Position numbers and translations under genes: made by a program | The notes under the pieces: generated by a model | Seen by the model: only the letters and a program-made list of their open reading frames with translations | Database searches by the model: none | Told to the model about the DNA's origin: nothing | Source of the DNA: Photobacterium sp. GB-56 | Lineage (GTDB): Bacteria; Pseudomonadota; Gammaproteobacteria; Enterobacterales; Vibrionaceae | Direction: 5' to 3' | Assembly (NCBI RefSeq): GCF_003026105.1 | Contig: NZ_PYNW01000008.1 | Span: forward strand, 1-64,000 | Length of the DNA: 64,000 bases | In this document: piece after piece, positions 25,165-34,361 of the stretch | Numbering within the stretch: position 1 is the first letter of the stretch | Layout: every line of letters starts with the position of its first letter

Positions 25165-26925
25165 ATGGAAACGGACACGCCTTTTTTACTTCCAAGAAAA
25201 ACGCCACTAGGTATTGCTGAGAACGTGGCTGAATGGGTGACAGGACTAAAGCAGCTTAATCAGTATTATTTAAAACGCCCCGTTGATTCAGATAGAACAA
25301 CTTTTGTGCGCTATGCGTTAGAATCGTTAGGGATTGATTATCAACTCCAACAAGGCTCGGTACAAACGATCCCACAGCAAGGCTCAACCTTGATTGTTGC
25401 CAATCATCCTCTTGGCGGTGTGGAAGGCATTATTCTTGCTGAGCTTCTGCTCTCAGTTCGTGCAGATATAAAAATTTTGGCTAATCAATATTTAAAAACA
25501 GTGCCTGAATTAGATTCTCTGTTCATTGGCGTTGATGTTTTTGAAAGTCAATCCACAGTAAAAGCGAATGCAAAAGCAGTAAGAGAAGCACATCATCACC
25601 TTGCTGCGGGGGGCTTATTGCTGGTATTCCCAGCAGGAGAAGTATCGACTAAAGATCAAAAAAAAAGGTTAGTCGATAAAAGTTGGAATCGCTCGGTCAG
25701 TCGCTTTATTCGCCGTCATGAAGCAGTTGTAGTGCCGATTTTTATTAGTGGTGAAAACAGTAAAAAGTTTTATTTAGCAGGGAAAATTCATCCTTTATTA
25801 CGTACAGCAATGCTTGGGCGAGAGATGCTAAATAAACGCCAACAATGTATAGGGCTAGCGATCGGTGAAGCTATACATTATTCGGAAGTGAAAAATATTA
25901 ATGATGACTATCAATTAGTTAATTACTTACGGCTCAATACATATCTTTTAGGTTCAAGCTATTTATCTCAGTCAACAAAGCAAGAACCAGTATCGAACCC
26001 TGAAATGGCTACGATCCATTCTCCTATCCCAGCTCAATTACTAGCAGCAGAAATTGCACATTTGCCACATGATCAGAAGCTTATTGAAAATTCTCGCTTT
26101 GATGTTTATTGCACCACAGCTGCAGACGCGCCACATTTATTAAAAGAAATTGGTAGAGTGCGAGAAGTTAATTTTAGGGCTGTCGGGGAAGGCACTGGAA
26201 AAGCATTGGACTTAGATCGGTTTGATGACTTTTATTATCATTTATTCGTATGGGATAAAGAGCAGCAGCAGTTGGTTGGTGCATATCGTTTAGGAGCATC
26301 TGATCAAATCATACAGCAGCAAGGGATTGAAGGGTTATACTCAAGAACCTTGTTTAATTATGATCAGGCGTTAGTGAAACAGTTAGGTAATTCATTAGAA
26401 TTAGGACGTTCTTTTGTTGCTCAGCCTTATCAGCGTAGCCTTAGCCCACTATTGTTACTGTGGAAGGGAATATGCGAATTTGTCTATCGTCATCCGCAAT
26501 ATACGCACTTATTTGGTCCTGTGAGTATAAGTAATGACTATAGTTTAGAGGCTCGCCAATTATTAGCGGCTAGTCTAGAGGTGCACTATTACGATCAGCA
26601 GGTAGCAACGTTGGTAAAGCCGAGTTATCCTTTGCCGAAAGGGGATCGTTGTTATCATCATCCCGATATATTGGCCGCGCTTACTGATATTCAACTGCTC
26701 TCAAAAGTTGTGAGTCGATTAGATAACGATAAGAAAGGTGTTCCTGTCTTATTAAGGCAATATCTAAGCTTAAATGGCAAGCTACTTTGCTTTAATGTTG
26801 ATCCTGTTTTTAATGATGCGTTAGATGGTTTAGTTGTGGTTGATTTACGTCAGGTAGCAGAAAAGACGCTGGCTAAGTATATGGGACTTAAAAAGGCCAA
26901 ACAGTACATAGCCTATCATCGATAG
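25165..26925 (+). CDS. olsF: Bifunctional acyltransferase, OlsF-like (ornithine lipid synthesis candidate)
   Basis: 586 residues from ATG 25165 (in-frame GTG at 25147 is an alternative). The N-terminal half is a PlsC-type O-acyltransferase: LIVANHPLGGVEGIIL has the NHPxGGxxG variant of the NHxxxxD box, and LLVFPAGEVST is the FPxGxxS substrate box. The C-terminal half is a GNAT-type N-acyltransferase (VREVNFRAVGEGTGKALDLD, then GNSLELGRSFVAQPYQ and LFGPVSISNDYS), as in OlsB. This order is that of OlsF, which makes phosphorus-free ornithine lipids from ornithine and acyl-ACP in one protein. Some Vibrionaceae copies are induced by phosphate limitation; a weak Pho-box-like stretch lies at 25078-25095. 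It would act at the inner membrane. The amino acid substrate is inferred. Confidence 0.8.
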   Translation: METDTPFLLPRKTPLGIAENVAEWVTGLKQLNQYYLKRPVDSDRTTFVRYALESLGIDYQLQQGSVQTIPQQGSTLIVANHPLGGVEGIILAELLLSVRADIKILANQYLKTVPELDSLFIGVDVFESQSTVKANAKAVREAHHHLAAGGLLLVFPAGEVSTKDQKKRLVDKSWNRSVSRFIRRHEAVVVPIFISGENSKKFYLAGKIHPLLRTAMLGREMLNKRQQCIGLAIGEAIHYSEVKNINDDYQLVNYLRLNTYLLGSSYLSQSTKQEPVSNPEMATIHSPIPAQLLAAEIAHLPHDQKLIENSRFDVYCTTAADAPHLLKEIGRVREVNFRAVGEGTGKALDLDRFDDFYYHLFVWDKEQQQLVGAYRLGASDQIIQQQGIEGLYSRTLFNYDQALVKQLGNSLELGRSFVAQPYQRSLSPLLLLWKGICEFVYRHPQYTHLFGPVSISNDYSLEARQLLAASLEVHYYDQQVATLVKPSYPLPKGDRCYHHPDILAALTDIQLLSKVVSRLDNDKKGVPVLLRQYLSLNGKLLCFNVDPVFNDALDGLVVVDLRQVAEKTLAKYMGLKKAKQYIAYHR

Positions 26926-26947
26926 AGATTGAATCGATGACTTTCAT

Positions 26948-26983
26948 AATGGGATAGCTTTACTATTAAGCTATCCCATTTTC
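26948..26983. terminator. Bidirectional terminator between convergent genes
   Basis: AATGGGATAGCTT (26948-26960), loop TACTATT, AAGCTATCCCATT (26968-26980). Confidence 0.9.
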
Positions 26984-27007
26984 ATGGTATGGAAGAATGT
27001 GTTTTAT

Positions 27008-28042
27008 TTACTGATAAGGTTGCCATAACTTTTCAGCTCGTGTTCCGATAAACCAAAAGCTAAGAGCAAGTATCGCAAAGAAAAGTGCTTTATGGATCTC
27101 GCCCCAAAAATACGTGAAATATTCGGTATACAGCACAACTAACATAAAAGTAATACCAAATGCACGCGTCATAACATCATTAGTTTTTATGCCAATAACA
27201 ATTGCGATAGTACAACAAACCAAAGCTAAAAGGCTCCATGCCCATAATTCCACTTGTTTTATCTGTGACCACTCATGAAAACTGTCATAGTTACCGAATA
27301 TAGTCAGTAGCCATAAAAAAGTGAAAAAATAGAACAGTCCAGCAAAACGTGTTGCTTCCGTTAGTGGTTTTACTATTTTTATTTTTGGAAAAAACAGACT
27401 AATTAAGATAATGATAGCGCCAAAACAAGTAAATTGTAGCGGAATATTCATTCCTAAAAAGAGGTAATGGCTATCACTTAAATAGGACGTTTCTGAGAGT
27501 AAATAAAGCCCTGCGCTTAGTAAGAAAAATAACCAAATTAAAACCGATCTTAACTTGATACCTAACCCACAATAGATGCTGGCAGGAATAGCAATAAATA
27601 GACTTTCTCGCCAATGTTCAGCGAGTGTTGTTTTACTTAAAAAACCGACAGAAACAGCTGTGAGTAAAACACCAAAAAAGAAAATGGCTTCATTACTAAT
27701 GCTTTTTTCAGGGAACTTAGTACGTCTTCTAACACCTAGATAGTATAAAGCGGCGGATAAAAACGCGGTAAAAATAGTTAAAACACTGGCAGGAGTATTA
27801 ATCAATTTGGCCAATAACGACATTAAATAGTTATCAGCAACTAATAAAATGACGGAGAGGATAAAACAAGCAATAGCTATCCAGAATGAATAAACAGCAA
27901 GCAGTTTCCAGTCAAAATTTGCGACTTGATAACTTTGTCGTAATTGCTCACTTTGTTCCATAGTTACAAGTTTTTCTTGTTCCCAGTGCGCAATAGCTTC
28001 ATCAAGGATTTGTGCTTTTCTTTTATTAAGCTTAAGTGTCAT
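27008..28042 (-). CDS. DUF2157 membrane protein
   Basis: 344 residues. The cytoplasmic N-terminus (KAQILDEAIAHWEQEKLVT) followed by the first helix and about 10 hydrophobic segments is the DUF2157 layout, an inner-membrane protein of unknown function. Downstream motifs include YYLGVRRRTKFPEKS and FWFIGTRAEKLW at the end. The gene may be transcribed alone from the region before 28042. Confidence 0.8.
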   Translation of the reverse strand: MTLKLNKRKAQILDEAIAHWEQEKLVTMEQSEQLRQSYQVANFDWKLLAVYSFWIAIACFILSVILLVADNYLMSLLAKLINTPASVLTIFTAFLSAALYYLGVRRRTKFPEKSISNEAIFFFGVLLTAVSVGFLSKTTLAEHWRESLFIAIPASIYCGLGIKLRSVLIWLFFLLSAGLYLLSETSYLSDSHYLFLGMNIPLQFTCFGAIIILISLFFPKIKIVKPLTEATRFAGLFYFFTFLWLLTIFGNYDSFHEWSQIKQVELWAWSLLALVCCTIAIVIGIKTNDVMTRAFGITFMLVVLYTEYFTYFWGEIHKALFFAILALSFWFIGTRAEKLWQPYQ

Positions 28043-28105
28043 TTCACTGTCCTAGTAACAAAAGGCGTGCAAAGCGATCTATATAAGTTAGAACGCCATT
28101 TATTA

Positions 28106-28411
28106 TTAAGCGAGAGGTTGCTTTGATAAGCACTGACGACATAAGCAGCGTCCTGAAGGACAATCTGCAGTATCGCGTTTATCTAATTCGAAACACCAAC
28201 ACGTTGTCTTTCCCGCACTAATATCGCAATGTGCGGGCTCATGGCATTCAGGGCAAAAATGAGTATCAGGCTGCCCCTTTATTTCAGCCATAACTGATTC
28301 TCGCTTGGCATCATCAAAGTTTTGCCATTCGATAACTTCTTTCATGGTGCGTAAGCAACCACTACAGATACCATCACTATTTTTACACTTGGCAACACAT
28401 GGGCTTTTCAC
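28106..28411 (-). CDS. Cysteine-rich protein: DUF1289 plus CWC domain
   Basis: About 101 residues from GTG 28411, chosen because AAGGGATC lies 7 bases upstream; a longer frame from 28468 lacks such a site. The N-half (SPCVAKCKNSDGICSGCLRT) is DUF1289 with four Cys. The C-half (HFCPECHEPAHC, then CWCFELDKRDTADC and CLCRQCL) matches the Cys-rich CWC domain. In total it has more than ten Cys, likely binding Zn or an Fe-S cluster. It is followed upstream by lhgO on the same strand with almost no gap, so they may be coupled. Confidence 0.8.
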   Translation of the reverse strand: MKSPCVAKCKNSDGICSGCLRTMKEVIEWQNFDDAKRESVMAEIKGQPDTHFCPECHEPAHCDISAGKTTCWCFELDKRDTADCPSGRCLCRQCLSKQPLA

Positions 28412-28468
28412 TACAAGATCCCTTTTTACGATAATTTTTGATGTTGGCGAGTATATCAAAAACATCAC

Positions 28469-29662
28469 TCACTCATAGCGTAGCTTATCAACAATATACT
28501 GAGCGATAGGAAAGCATGACGTAGCCGCTGGTGAAGGCGCGTTACATACGACAAGGCTTAATGTTGTTTGATGAAACATAAAATCATCAATCAGTTGGCC
28601 TTGTTTATTCACCGCTTGGGCTCGTATCCCACATGGATACGGTTGTAAATCAGAGGTTGTTAATTGAGGGTAATAGCTCTGTACTTTAGCTAAATAAGAA
28701 GGTTTCCATACTGCTTGAGTAAACTCTGTCAATGCTGATGATAAGTGTTTGTATAGCAGAGGATATAAGCCTTTAAAGCTAAGTAAGTCCAAACTATCTT
28801 TAAGATTAAACATTGGTGAATCATAAGCTTCACGCGCAAAATTGAGGACGGCATTGGGTCCAACAGTAATGCTGCCATCGATCATTTTAGTTAAGTGGAT
28901 CCCTAGAAAAGGCAAGGTAGGATCTGGGACAGGATAGATTAAATGGTTTATTTGATCGTTGTGCTTGTTTGGGAGTTGATAGTAATCGCCTCTAAAAGGA
29001 ACAATAGAAAATGAGGGTTGAGTACCGAGCATAGAAACAATTCTATCGGATTGTAGTCCAGCACACGCAATTAATTTACCCGCGACAAATGTTTTCGTTT
29101 TACATTTAACAGCAACGTTATCAGTCTTTTCTTCTATTGCTTCAACGGTTTGATTAAAAATAACATGACCGTTGTGATGTCGGATCAACTCAACAAGTTT
29201 TTGACAAATCAATCGATAATTAACGATGGCAGAATCTGGGACAAAAATAGCACTAATGCCTGTAATGTTAGGCTCTTGTTGTTTCAGTCCATGCTGATCA
29301 AGAAGGGTGATATCAATATCAAGATGAGCAGCTCGTATTGCTAGTTGTTGTAATCGTTGTTGCTCGGAAGTGTTTGTGGCAACGACTAATTTTCCGCATT
29401 GTTCGAAAGGAATATCAAATTCATTACAAAAGGCTTTAATAGCTTGATTACCACGAAGACAAAAATCACTTTTTAAGCTGCCTGGAGGGTAATAAATACC
29501 AGCATGTATGACACCACTATTGTGGCCTGTTTGATGGAAAGCTTCATGAGCTTCTTTTTCGATAACCCATATCTTTTTTTGGGGAAAACGTTGTTGCAGC
29601 TCCCATGCTGTACTTAATCCAATTATTCCAGCCCCAATAACTAGAAAGTCACAATCTAACAC
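28469..29662 (-). CDS. lhgO: L-2-hydroxyglutarate oxidase/dehydrogenase
   Basis: 397 residues, the normal length for LhgO (YgaF). The FAD-binding Rossmann motif DFLVIGAGIIGLSTAWEL is at the start; GHNSGVIHAGIYYPPGSLK is the family signature around the flavin; and PFRGDYYQLP and FLGIHLTKMIDGSITVGPNA follow. The enzyme oxidises L-2-hydroxyglutarate to 2-oxoglutarate at the membrane, passing electrons to quinone. Usual neighbours (csiD, gab genes) are absent, so here it probably serves metabolite repair. Confidence 0.93.
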   Translation of the reverse strand: MLDCDFLVIGAGIIGLSTAWELQQRFPQKKIWVIEKEAHEAFHQTGHNSGVIHAGIYYPPGSLKSDFCLRGNQAIKAFCNEFDIPFEQCGKLVVATNTSEQQRLQQLAIRAAHLDIDITLLDQHGLKQQEPNITGISAIFVPDSAIVNYRLICQKLVELIRHHNGHVIFNQTVEAIEEKTDNVAVKCKTKTFVAGKLIACAGLQSDRIVSMLGTQPSFSIVPFRGDYYQLPNKHNDQINHLIYPVPDPTLPFLGIHLTKMIDGSITVGPNAVLNFAREAYDSPMFNLKDSLDLLSFKGLYPLLYKHLSSALTEFTQAVWKPSYLAKVQSYYPQLTTSDLQPYPCGIRAQAVNKQGQLIDDFMFHQTTLSLVVCNAPSPAATSCFPIAQYIVDKLRYE

Positions 29663-29744
29663 TAAAACCTCCCATTGGTATGGCGATGCGTGATGAGAGT
29701 TATCATAAGGCTATTTACTATACGGAGTCGTTATTCAGTCGGTA

Positions 29745-30278
29745 TCATGCTGAGGTTGTGATCTCATACAGTGAAATGTCATCATTTATATTGTCTATAG
29801 AAGCAATAGAAAGTTTATCAACAGGGCACATACCCACTTTTAGCATGACCTTTGCAGGATCTGTGATGCTTTTACTGTGGCGACCATAAATATGTTTGAG
29901 ATGTAATCGGTTAAAACCAAACTCTTTAAGACGTTCAACCGCTTCAGTACAATATCCATTGCCCCAGTAAGGTACACCAATCCAATAACCCAATTGACCA
30001 CTCCCGTTTTGTATATTTTCAAGTCCAGCACAGCCAACCAGTTGGTGATTTGCTTTTAATGTTATCGCAAAGATTGCTGAGTTCTGGGTGAGCCAACCAC
30101 CTAAATGCTTACCAATCCATTTACCCGCCATACCGTCAGAGTAAGGATGAGGAACATTGATAGTACTATTTGCAATATCGATGTTGCCTGCTAAATGTTG
30201 AATTTTTGTCGCATCTGATAATTGTAGTGGACGAAGAATTAATCTGTCAGTTGTTAGTAGTGGTTGTGATTGGTACAT
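29745..30278 (-). CDS. GNAT acetyltransferase, RimJ/RimL type
   Basis: 177 residues. The start LLTTDRLILRPLQLSDATKI is typical of RimJ/RimL/SpeG-like GNATs; GQLGYWIGVPYWGNGYCTEA is the acetyl-CoA-binding motif A with Q/RxxGxG/A-like loop, and the fold ends in FGFNRLHLKHI. Substrate (an N-terminal amine of a protein or a small molecule) cannot be deduced. Single gene, with its start near the divergent region at 30279. Confidence 0.85.
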   Translation of the reverse strand: MYQSQPLLTTDRLILRPLQLSDATKIQHLAGNIDIANSTINVPHPYSDGMAGKWIGKHLGGWLTQNSAIFAITLKANHQLVGCAGLENIQNGSGQLGYWIGVPYWGNGYCTEAVERLKEFGFNRLHLKHIYGRHSKSITDPAKVMLKVGMCPVDKLSIASIDNINDDISLYEITTSA

Positions 30279-30453
30279 AGTCTTAACGACCTCTCAACGT
30301 AGTTATGAATGCAATTAAAGGCATATTGTTGAGCTATTAAAACGTATTTTGATATGTACGTCCTCGATTCAATCAAAGATCGTGCAACAAGAGGCATGTT
30401 TATGGGAAGAGAAAATCAAAAATGTAGAATTGATTGCGATTTGCTGTTGCGCA

Positions 30454-30969
30454 TTATTTAATGCGGGCTTTGGTTGGAATGTCTTTTATTGAAGTGGTAT
30501 TACATGAATAAGGTTTCGCTGTCGTTGTGGATTTCCACATATCTTCACTGTGTTTAATCACGTTTGCTAGTGCTTGTTTTAAGAAGTTTTGTATTTGAAA
30601 CTTAATTAACCAGCCAGTGCCTTTAATTTTAGGGGAAAAAGTAATGCGATAATGAATTTTACTTTGGGTTGCATTGATACTTTTAAACTTTATCCACCCG
30701 CCATGTTCATTCACTGGAGCGCCTTGAATTATTTGATAGTGAATGTGTTCATTTTCTTTAAAATCAATGATTTGCTCTTGATATGTGAATGGCCCTTGAA
30801 TGACTTCGCGTATAGCACCGATCCCATTAATCTCTGGTTTTCCTGAGCGAATCAACGAGTACTGAGCATTAAAAAAACGCCCTAATTTAGCGTGATCAGA
30901 AAGTAATGCAAAGAGGACGGTTTTAGGTACATTAGCGGTTACCTCTAAAGTAACGGTATGAATCGTCAT
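30454..30969 (-). CDS. SRPBCC (START/Bet v1-like) family protein
   Basis: 171 residues from ATG 30969 (an ATG four codons upstream is also in frame). The fold is recognisable from VTANVPKTVLFALLSDHAKL, GAIREVIQGPFTYQEQIIDF and HGGWIKFKSINATQSKIHYR: a helix-grip domain with a large hydrophobic cavity. The C-terminal long helix is GWLIKFQIQNFLKQALANVI. Such proteins bind lipids or hydrophobic ligands. No partner genes give a clue. Confidence 0.8.
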   Translation of the reverse strand: MTIHTVTLEVTANVPKTVLFALLSDHAKLGRFFNAQYSLIRSGKPEINGIGAIREVIQGPFTYQEQIIDFKENEHIHYQIIQGAPVNEHGGWIKFKSINATQSKIHYRITFSPKIKGTGWLIKFQIQNFLKQALANVIKHSEDMWKSTTTAKPYSCNTTSIKDIPTKARIK

Positions 30970-30981
30970 TATCGTCTCCAT

Positions 30982-31945
30982 AGCACTTAATTACATCTAA
31001 CATACCATTTACAATTGGTTGTTGGAAGCCAAAGCGCAAGCTTTAAAGGGATTTTTTCTTTTTTTTGATAGTATTAAAAGGAATGAGTTGGTGGTGATAT
31101 TAATAATAAAAAGTGAAAATTGGCTGTTTTGATTAAATTTTTGAGAGGGTAGGACGTTGGTATAGATTGCCGATAGCTATAAAAATATACTTATTTTGCA
31201 ATAGGTTAAGATTATCGTTAATAGGGTATGATCACTTGTATAATAAAATAAAGAGTTGAATCACAAAAAAAATCTATTTTAGTGGTTGTCAAATGAGCAA
31301 AAGATACATATATTAAATTGTCGATATAAATTGTTCGAGGTTTTTTAAAGTAAGAAAACGTAGCTGATAATATTTAGCTATGGTTGCATTTCAATACTTC
31401 CTATCGAACCCATATCTATAAAAATCATTTTAATAATCTACTGTGAACTTTTCTGATAGTTTGCTGCCTAAGATATATTAATAAAAAAGATGTTCACAAA
31501 AAAACTATTGTGATGTCATGTTTATGTCACATCAAGTTGTTTAAGTAGAACAGATAAGTAAAGAGTAAGAACGGTATTAATTTTAGTGATATCAACCTTA
31601 CTCATATAAGATTAATGAGAGGTTTTAAATGAAAACACGTAACCGTAGACAGTGGTTTTACTATAAAAATCAAACTACTAAAGTTGAAAAAGCATAATCA
31701 ATGCTGACAGAAAGGCTTTCTTTTAGGTAATTCAGAAAGTCTTATACATTTAGTAAATCCCCCGTTAAATGTTCAAAATCTTAGTAATGTAAATTTAAAT
31801 ACTTATTGAGTATCAGTGGCCAGAAATAAATGAATATTTCTGGCTTTCTTATATTTAAAATTCGCATTTAACTATATTTAGATAGGCATTTAAATTAAAA
31901 GGCAAACGATTGCTATTTTTAAATGCAAAATAATCCAATGGCTTG
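30982..31945. other. Long A/T-rich intergenic region
   Basis: Nearly 1 kb with only one plausible small coding frame (31629-31697). The rest is low-complexity A/T-rich DNA with several imperfect repeats such as GTGATGTCATGTTTATGTCACATC (about 31510-31533, given here only as a pointer). No tRNA or strong terminator was recognised. Confidence 0.35.
31629..31697 (+). CDS. Possible 22-residue basic microprotein
   Basis: ATG 31629 is preceded by GAGAGGTTTTAA, a usable ribosome-binding site. The peptide begins MKTRNRRQWFYYKNQ and ends VEKA: strongly basic and aromatic. It is isolated in an otherwise empty kilobase, which makes a chance frame possible; the ribosome-binding site argues for expression. 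Confidence 0.35.
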   Translation: MKTRNRRQWFYYKNQTTKVEKA

Positions 31946-32530
31946 TTAATTGATAATACGACCTTTTATTTTTGCATTATCTGGAATGCTTGTTATTTGA
32001 GTGCCCTTAATGTGGATATCGCCATCAACGATGATTTGATTAGGAAGTTTAGTTATTTTGCTGTTGTTTAAGTAAAGATCCCCTTTGACATAAAGGTTAT
32101 CTGGAAGCGTTTGGATCTCCGTTCCCATTAAACTGAGATCTCCCTTTACTCTCATACCATAGTTAAGTGCTTTAATTTTTGAATGAGCAAGGTTAACGAA
32201 TCCATCGACGTTAAATACCACGGGGAGGTACTCAACTTCAGTATAAGCAAGATTAAGATTACCATTTACAGTCAGGCTACGTGGAAGTTGTGAAATCTTG
32301 CTTTTTTCAAGATTCAAGTTACCAGTGATCACAAGAGGATCGGGTAGTTGTATATCTCTACTATTTCTTAATGAGACATTGCCATATGAATCGACATAGT
32401 TCAGTAAGTGAATAGGTGAAAGAGCATAAGCATATAGCGGCGCAGAGCTAGCTAGCAATAAGAAAGTGGCGAACGTATGCAGCGTCAATCTTGTTTTTAA
32501 TTGTTTTTTCATGATTTCGTTATTCGTCAT
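31946..32530 (-). CDS. Exported repeat protein with about 22-residue LRR-like units
   Basis: About 194 residues from ATG 32530 (ATG 32512 is also possible and places the signal peptide KKQLKTRLTLHTFATFLLL at the very start). After the signal the protein is almost entirely repeats of the form LVITGNLNLEKSKISQLP, LTVNGNLNLAYTEVEYLP, LYVKGDLYLNNSKITKLP: strand-turn units that alternate V-x-G-x-L-x-L and S/T-x-I-x-x-LP. They should build a narrow beta-solenoid. Similar repeats occur in phage and surface proteins. Function is unknown; surface or periplasmic binding is likely. Confidence 0.7.
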   Translation of the reverse strand: MTNNEIMKKQLKTRLTLHTFATFLLLASSAPLYAYALSPIHLLNYVDSYGNVSLRNSRDIQLPDPLVITGNLNLEKSKISQLPRSLTVNGNLNLAYTEVEYLPVVFNVDGFVNLAHSKIKALNYGMRVKGDLSLMGTEIQTLPDNLYVKGDLYLNNSKITKLPNQIIVDGDIHIKGTQITSIPDNAKIKGRIIN

Positions 32531-32563
32531 GCTTGAGTTTGGTTGTTCACGAGTGATGTCCAT

Positions 32564-33006
32564 ATTATTGCTATCGTGTTTAAAGTGGTTAACTTTAATT
32601 ATTACCTTATTAGTAATGAAATTTTGTTATTAGAGTAAATAGCGAAAGACTGTTTTGGAACCAAGCTCAACATAAACAAAGCATTCATTCTAAAAAGTCA
32701 TTAGCTGACAGTCTACGCGAAAAATAAAAAGCATAGTAATGAACCAGAAATCGATTTCTATTTTCTAAATGAATTATCATGTGTTTGAAATAAATACTTA
32801 CACTTGAAGTGCTTTTTAGACGCTTAAATTCAGCTCTATTCAGGTTGCATTTAGTTAATAAAATAGTGTTTTATTTGTTAAGTTTTCGTACAGGAGAGAT
32901 GCTTTAGTTTTGTTGCTAACGAAAAGACACAGGTATTTTGAAAGCCAATTAATCTTCCCTTTAGATTAATGACTTTCACTAATAACAATAAGTTAGGAAT
33001 AAAATC
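32564..33006. other. Intergenic region upstream of the outer-membrane barrel gene
   Basis: No gene seen. Promoters of two divergent exported proteins must lie here. A ribosome-binding site (AGGAATAAAATC) precedes 33007. Confidence 0.35.
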
Positions 33007-33582
33007 ATGAAAAAGTCTATTTTATCTACGGTCGTTTTAGCAGGTATCGTATCAGCGCCAGCGATGGCAACAAATGTGGAAACATTTATGGGTGGTGGTG
33101 TGGGTTATCAATTAGATAACTTTAAAGATGCAGCTAAAATGCATAGTGAAGATGCTAGCTATCAAATCCGTGGTGGTGTAATTGTCGATAACCATCACCG
33201 CTTAATGGCAACTTACGGTTATAAGAAAGATAAATTCAATATCGCTGAATCTGGAGAAGAAACTATCAAGGCTAAGCATAAACAAGATTTATTTTTAGTT
33301 TCTTATGATTACCTAGTACCAGTCACTTCTAATATTAACCTTTTTGCTGGTGCGTCAATGGGTGCTTCTCATAATAAATTAACAGCTAAGACATCAGAAG
33401 CGAGTGGTAAAGATAGCTCTACTGATTTTGTATGGGGTGGACAACTAGGTGCAATGGTTCAACTAACGGATAATATTTCATCAGATCTTACATACCGTTA
33501 TCTTGATCAAAATTACAAAACAGATGGTGTTCGTTTAAAAGGAACAGAGCAAATTGTTTGGAGTGTTGATTATAAATTCTAA
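33007..33582 (+). CDS. Small outer-membrane beta-barrel protein
   Basis: 191 residues. Signal peptide MKKSILSTVVLAGIVSAPAMA cleaved before TNVETF. The mature part alternates polar and hydrophobic residues in about eight strands (GGGVGYQLDNF, HRLMATYGYKKDKF, DLFLVSYDYLVPV, NLFAGASMGASHN, ISSDLTYRYLDQNY) and ends VWSVDYKF, with the terminal Phe needed for BAM recognition. This fits the OmpA/OmpX/Opa-like 8-stranded barrels. Role may be adhesion or structure. A terminator follows. Confidence 0.85.
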   Translation: MKKSILSTVVLAGIVSAPAMATNVETFMGGGVGYQLDNFKDAAKMHSEDASYQIRGGVIVDNHHRLMATYGYKKDKFNIAESGEETIKAKHKQDLFLVSYDYLVPVTSNINLFAGASMGASHNKLTAKTSEASGKDSSTDFVWGGQLGAMVQLTDNISSDLTYRYLDQNYKTDGVRLKGTEQIVWSVDYKF

Positions 33583-33606
33583 TAAATTTAATTATTTATA
33601 AAAACG

Positions 33607-33633
33607 TAGCACCTCACATAAAGTGGGGTGCTA
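33607..33633 (+). terminator. Hairpin after the barrel gene
   Basis: TAGCACCTCAC, loop ATAAA, GTGGGGTGCTA: 11 pairs with one G-T. No clean T run follows. Confidence 0.6.
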
Positions 33634-33666
33634 TGCGATGTAGAAGCTAAAAGGTAAGCAATAAAA

Positions 33667-34077
33667 TTATTTATTTGTTGTAATACTATAATCTGAATCA
33701 TTACCACTAAGCATAAATGTATTGTCGATAAATCTTTTTATCCTGCCATTTTCAAGTTCGGATTGTTGCATAACACGAAAAGTTCTCTTGATTCCTTCTG
33801 CATCTATGGAGTGAGATAAATGCGTGTCTGTTATCTTAGTGCCGTCTTTTGAGGTAAAAAAGTTAACTACTTCAACTTTAACCTTTGCATTCTTTTTCAA
33901 CCAGACCATACGTTGCTTAAAAGCATCAGCATCATATTCTTTATCGTTAATATTGATATAGCAATCTTCCGTAAAATAATGATGAAACTTTGATGTATCA
34001 GGGTTGACTAATATTTCCTGATATAACTTCTCGTAAGTTTTTATATTATCCCAGTCAGGAGCTCTTGATTCTGTCAT
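33667..34077 (-). CDS. NTF2/SnoaL-like family protein
   Basis: 136 residues from ATG 34077 (AAAGGT 8 bases upstream); the frame runs 25 codons further up but without a site. TYEKLYQEILVNPDTSKFHH, DCYININDKEYDADAFKQR and ENGRIKRFIDNTFML show the cone-shaped NTF2-like fold of about 130 residues. Members are enzymes of polyketide-type or unknown reactions, or simple binding proteins. No catalytic pair can be named here. Confidence 0.65.
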   Translation of the reverse strand: MTESRAPDWDNIKTYEKLYQEILVNPDTSKFHHYFTEDCYININDKEYDADAFKQRMVWLKKNAKVKVEVVNFFTSKDGTKITDTHLSHSIDAEGIKRTFRVMQQSELENGRIKRFIDNTFMLSGNDSDYSITTNK

Positions 34078-34361
34078 TGAGTGTACCTTTTGTTGTTTTA
34101 TTAAAGCTGTGGTTACTTTAACAGACTGTTTTATTTTGTTTTGATAGTACACGACAATTGCTAGTGATTTTTCGCCAAAGATTAAGCGACATCTTTAGTC
34201 ATTATATCTGTCAATGTTACTTTTAATTGATCGTTAAATGCTCTTTTAGGGGGATCTTGTTCTAGATAAGTCGCTTTTTAGGAAGATACACAATGACGAA
34301 AATATGAATTCAGACAAAGTCGTATTATGATATGGCGCGTTTGAGATCATAGGCAGTAATA

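Noticed and set aside
31510-31533. TGTGA...TCACA suggesting a CRP site
   Set aside because: The half-sites are 13 bases apart, not 6, so it does not fit CRP.
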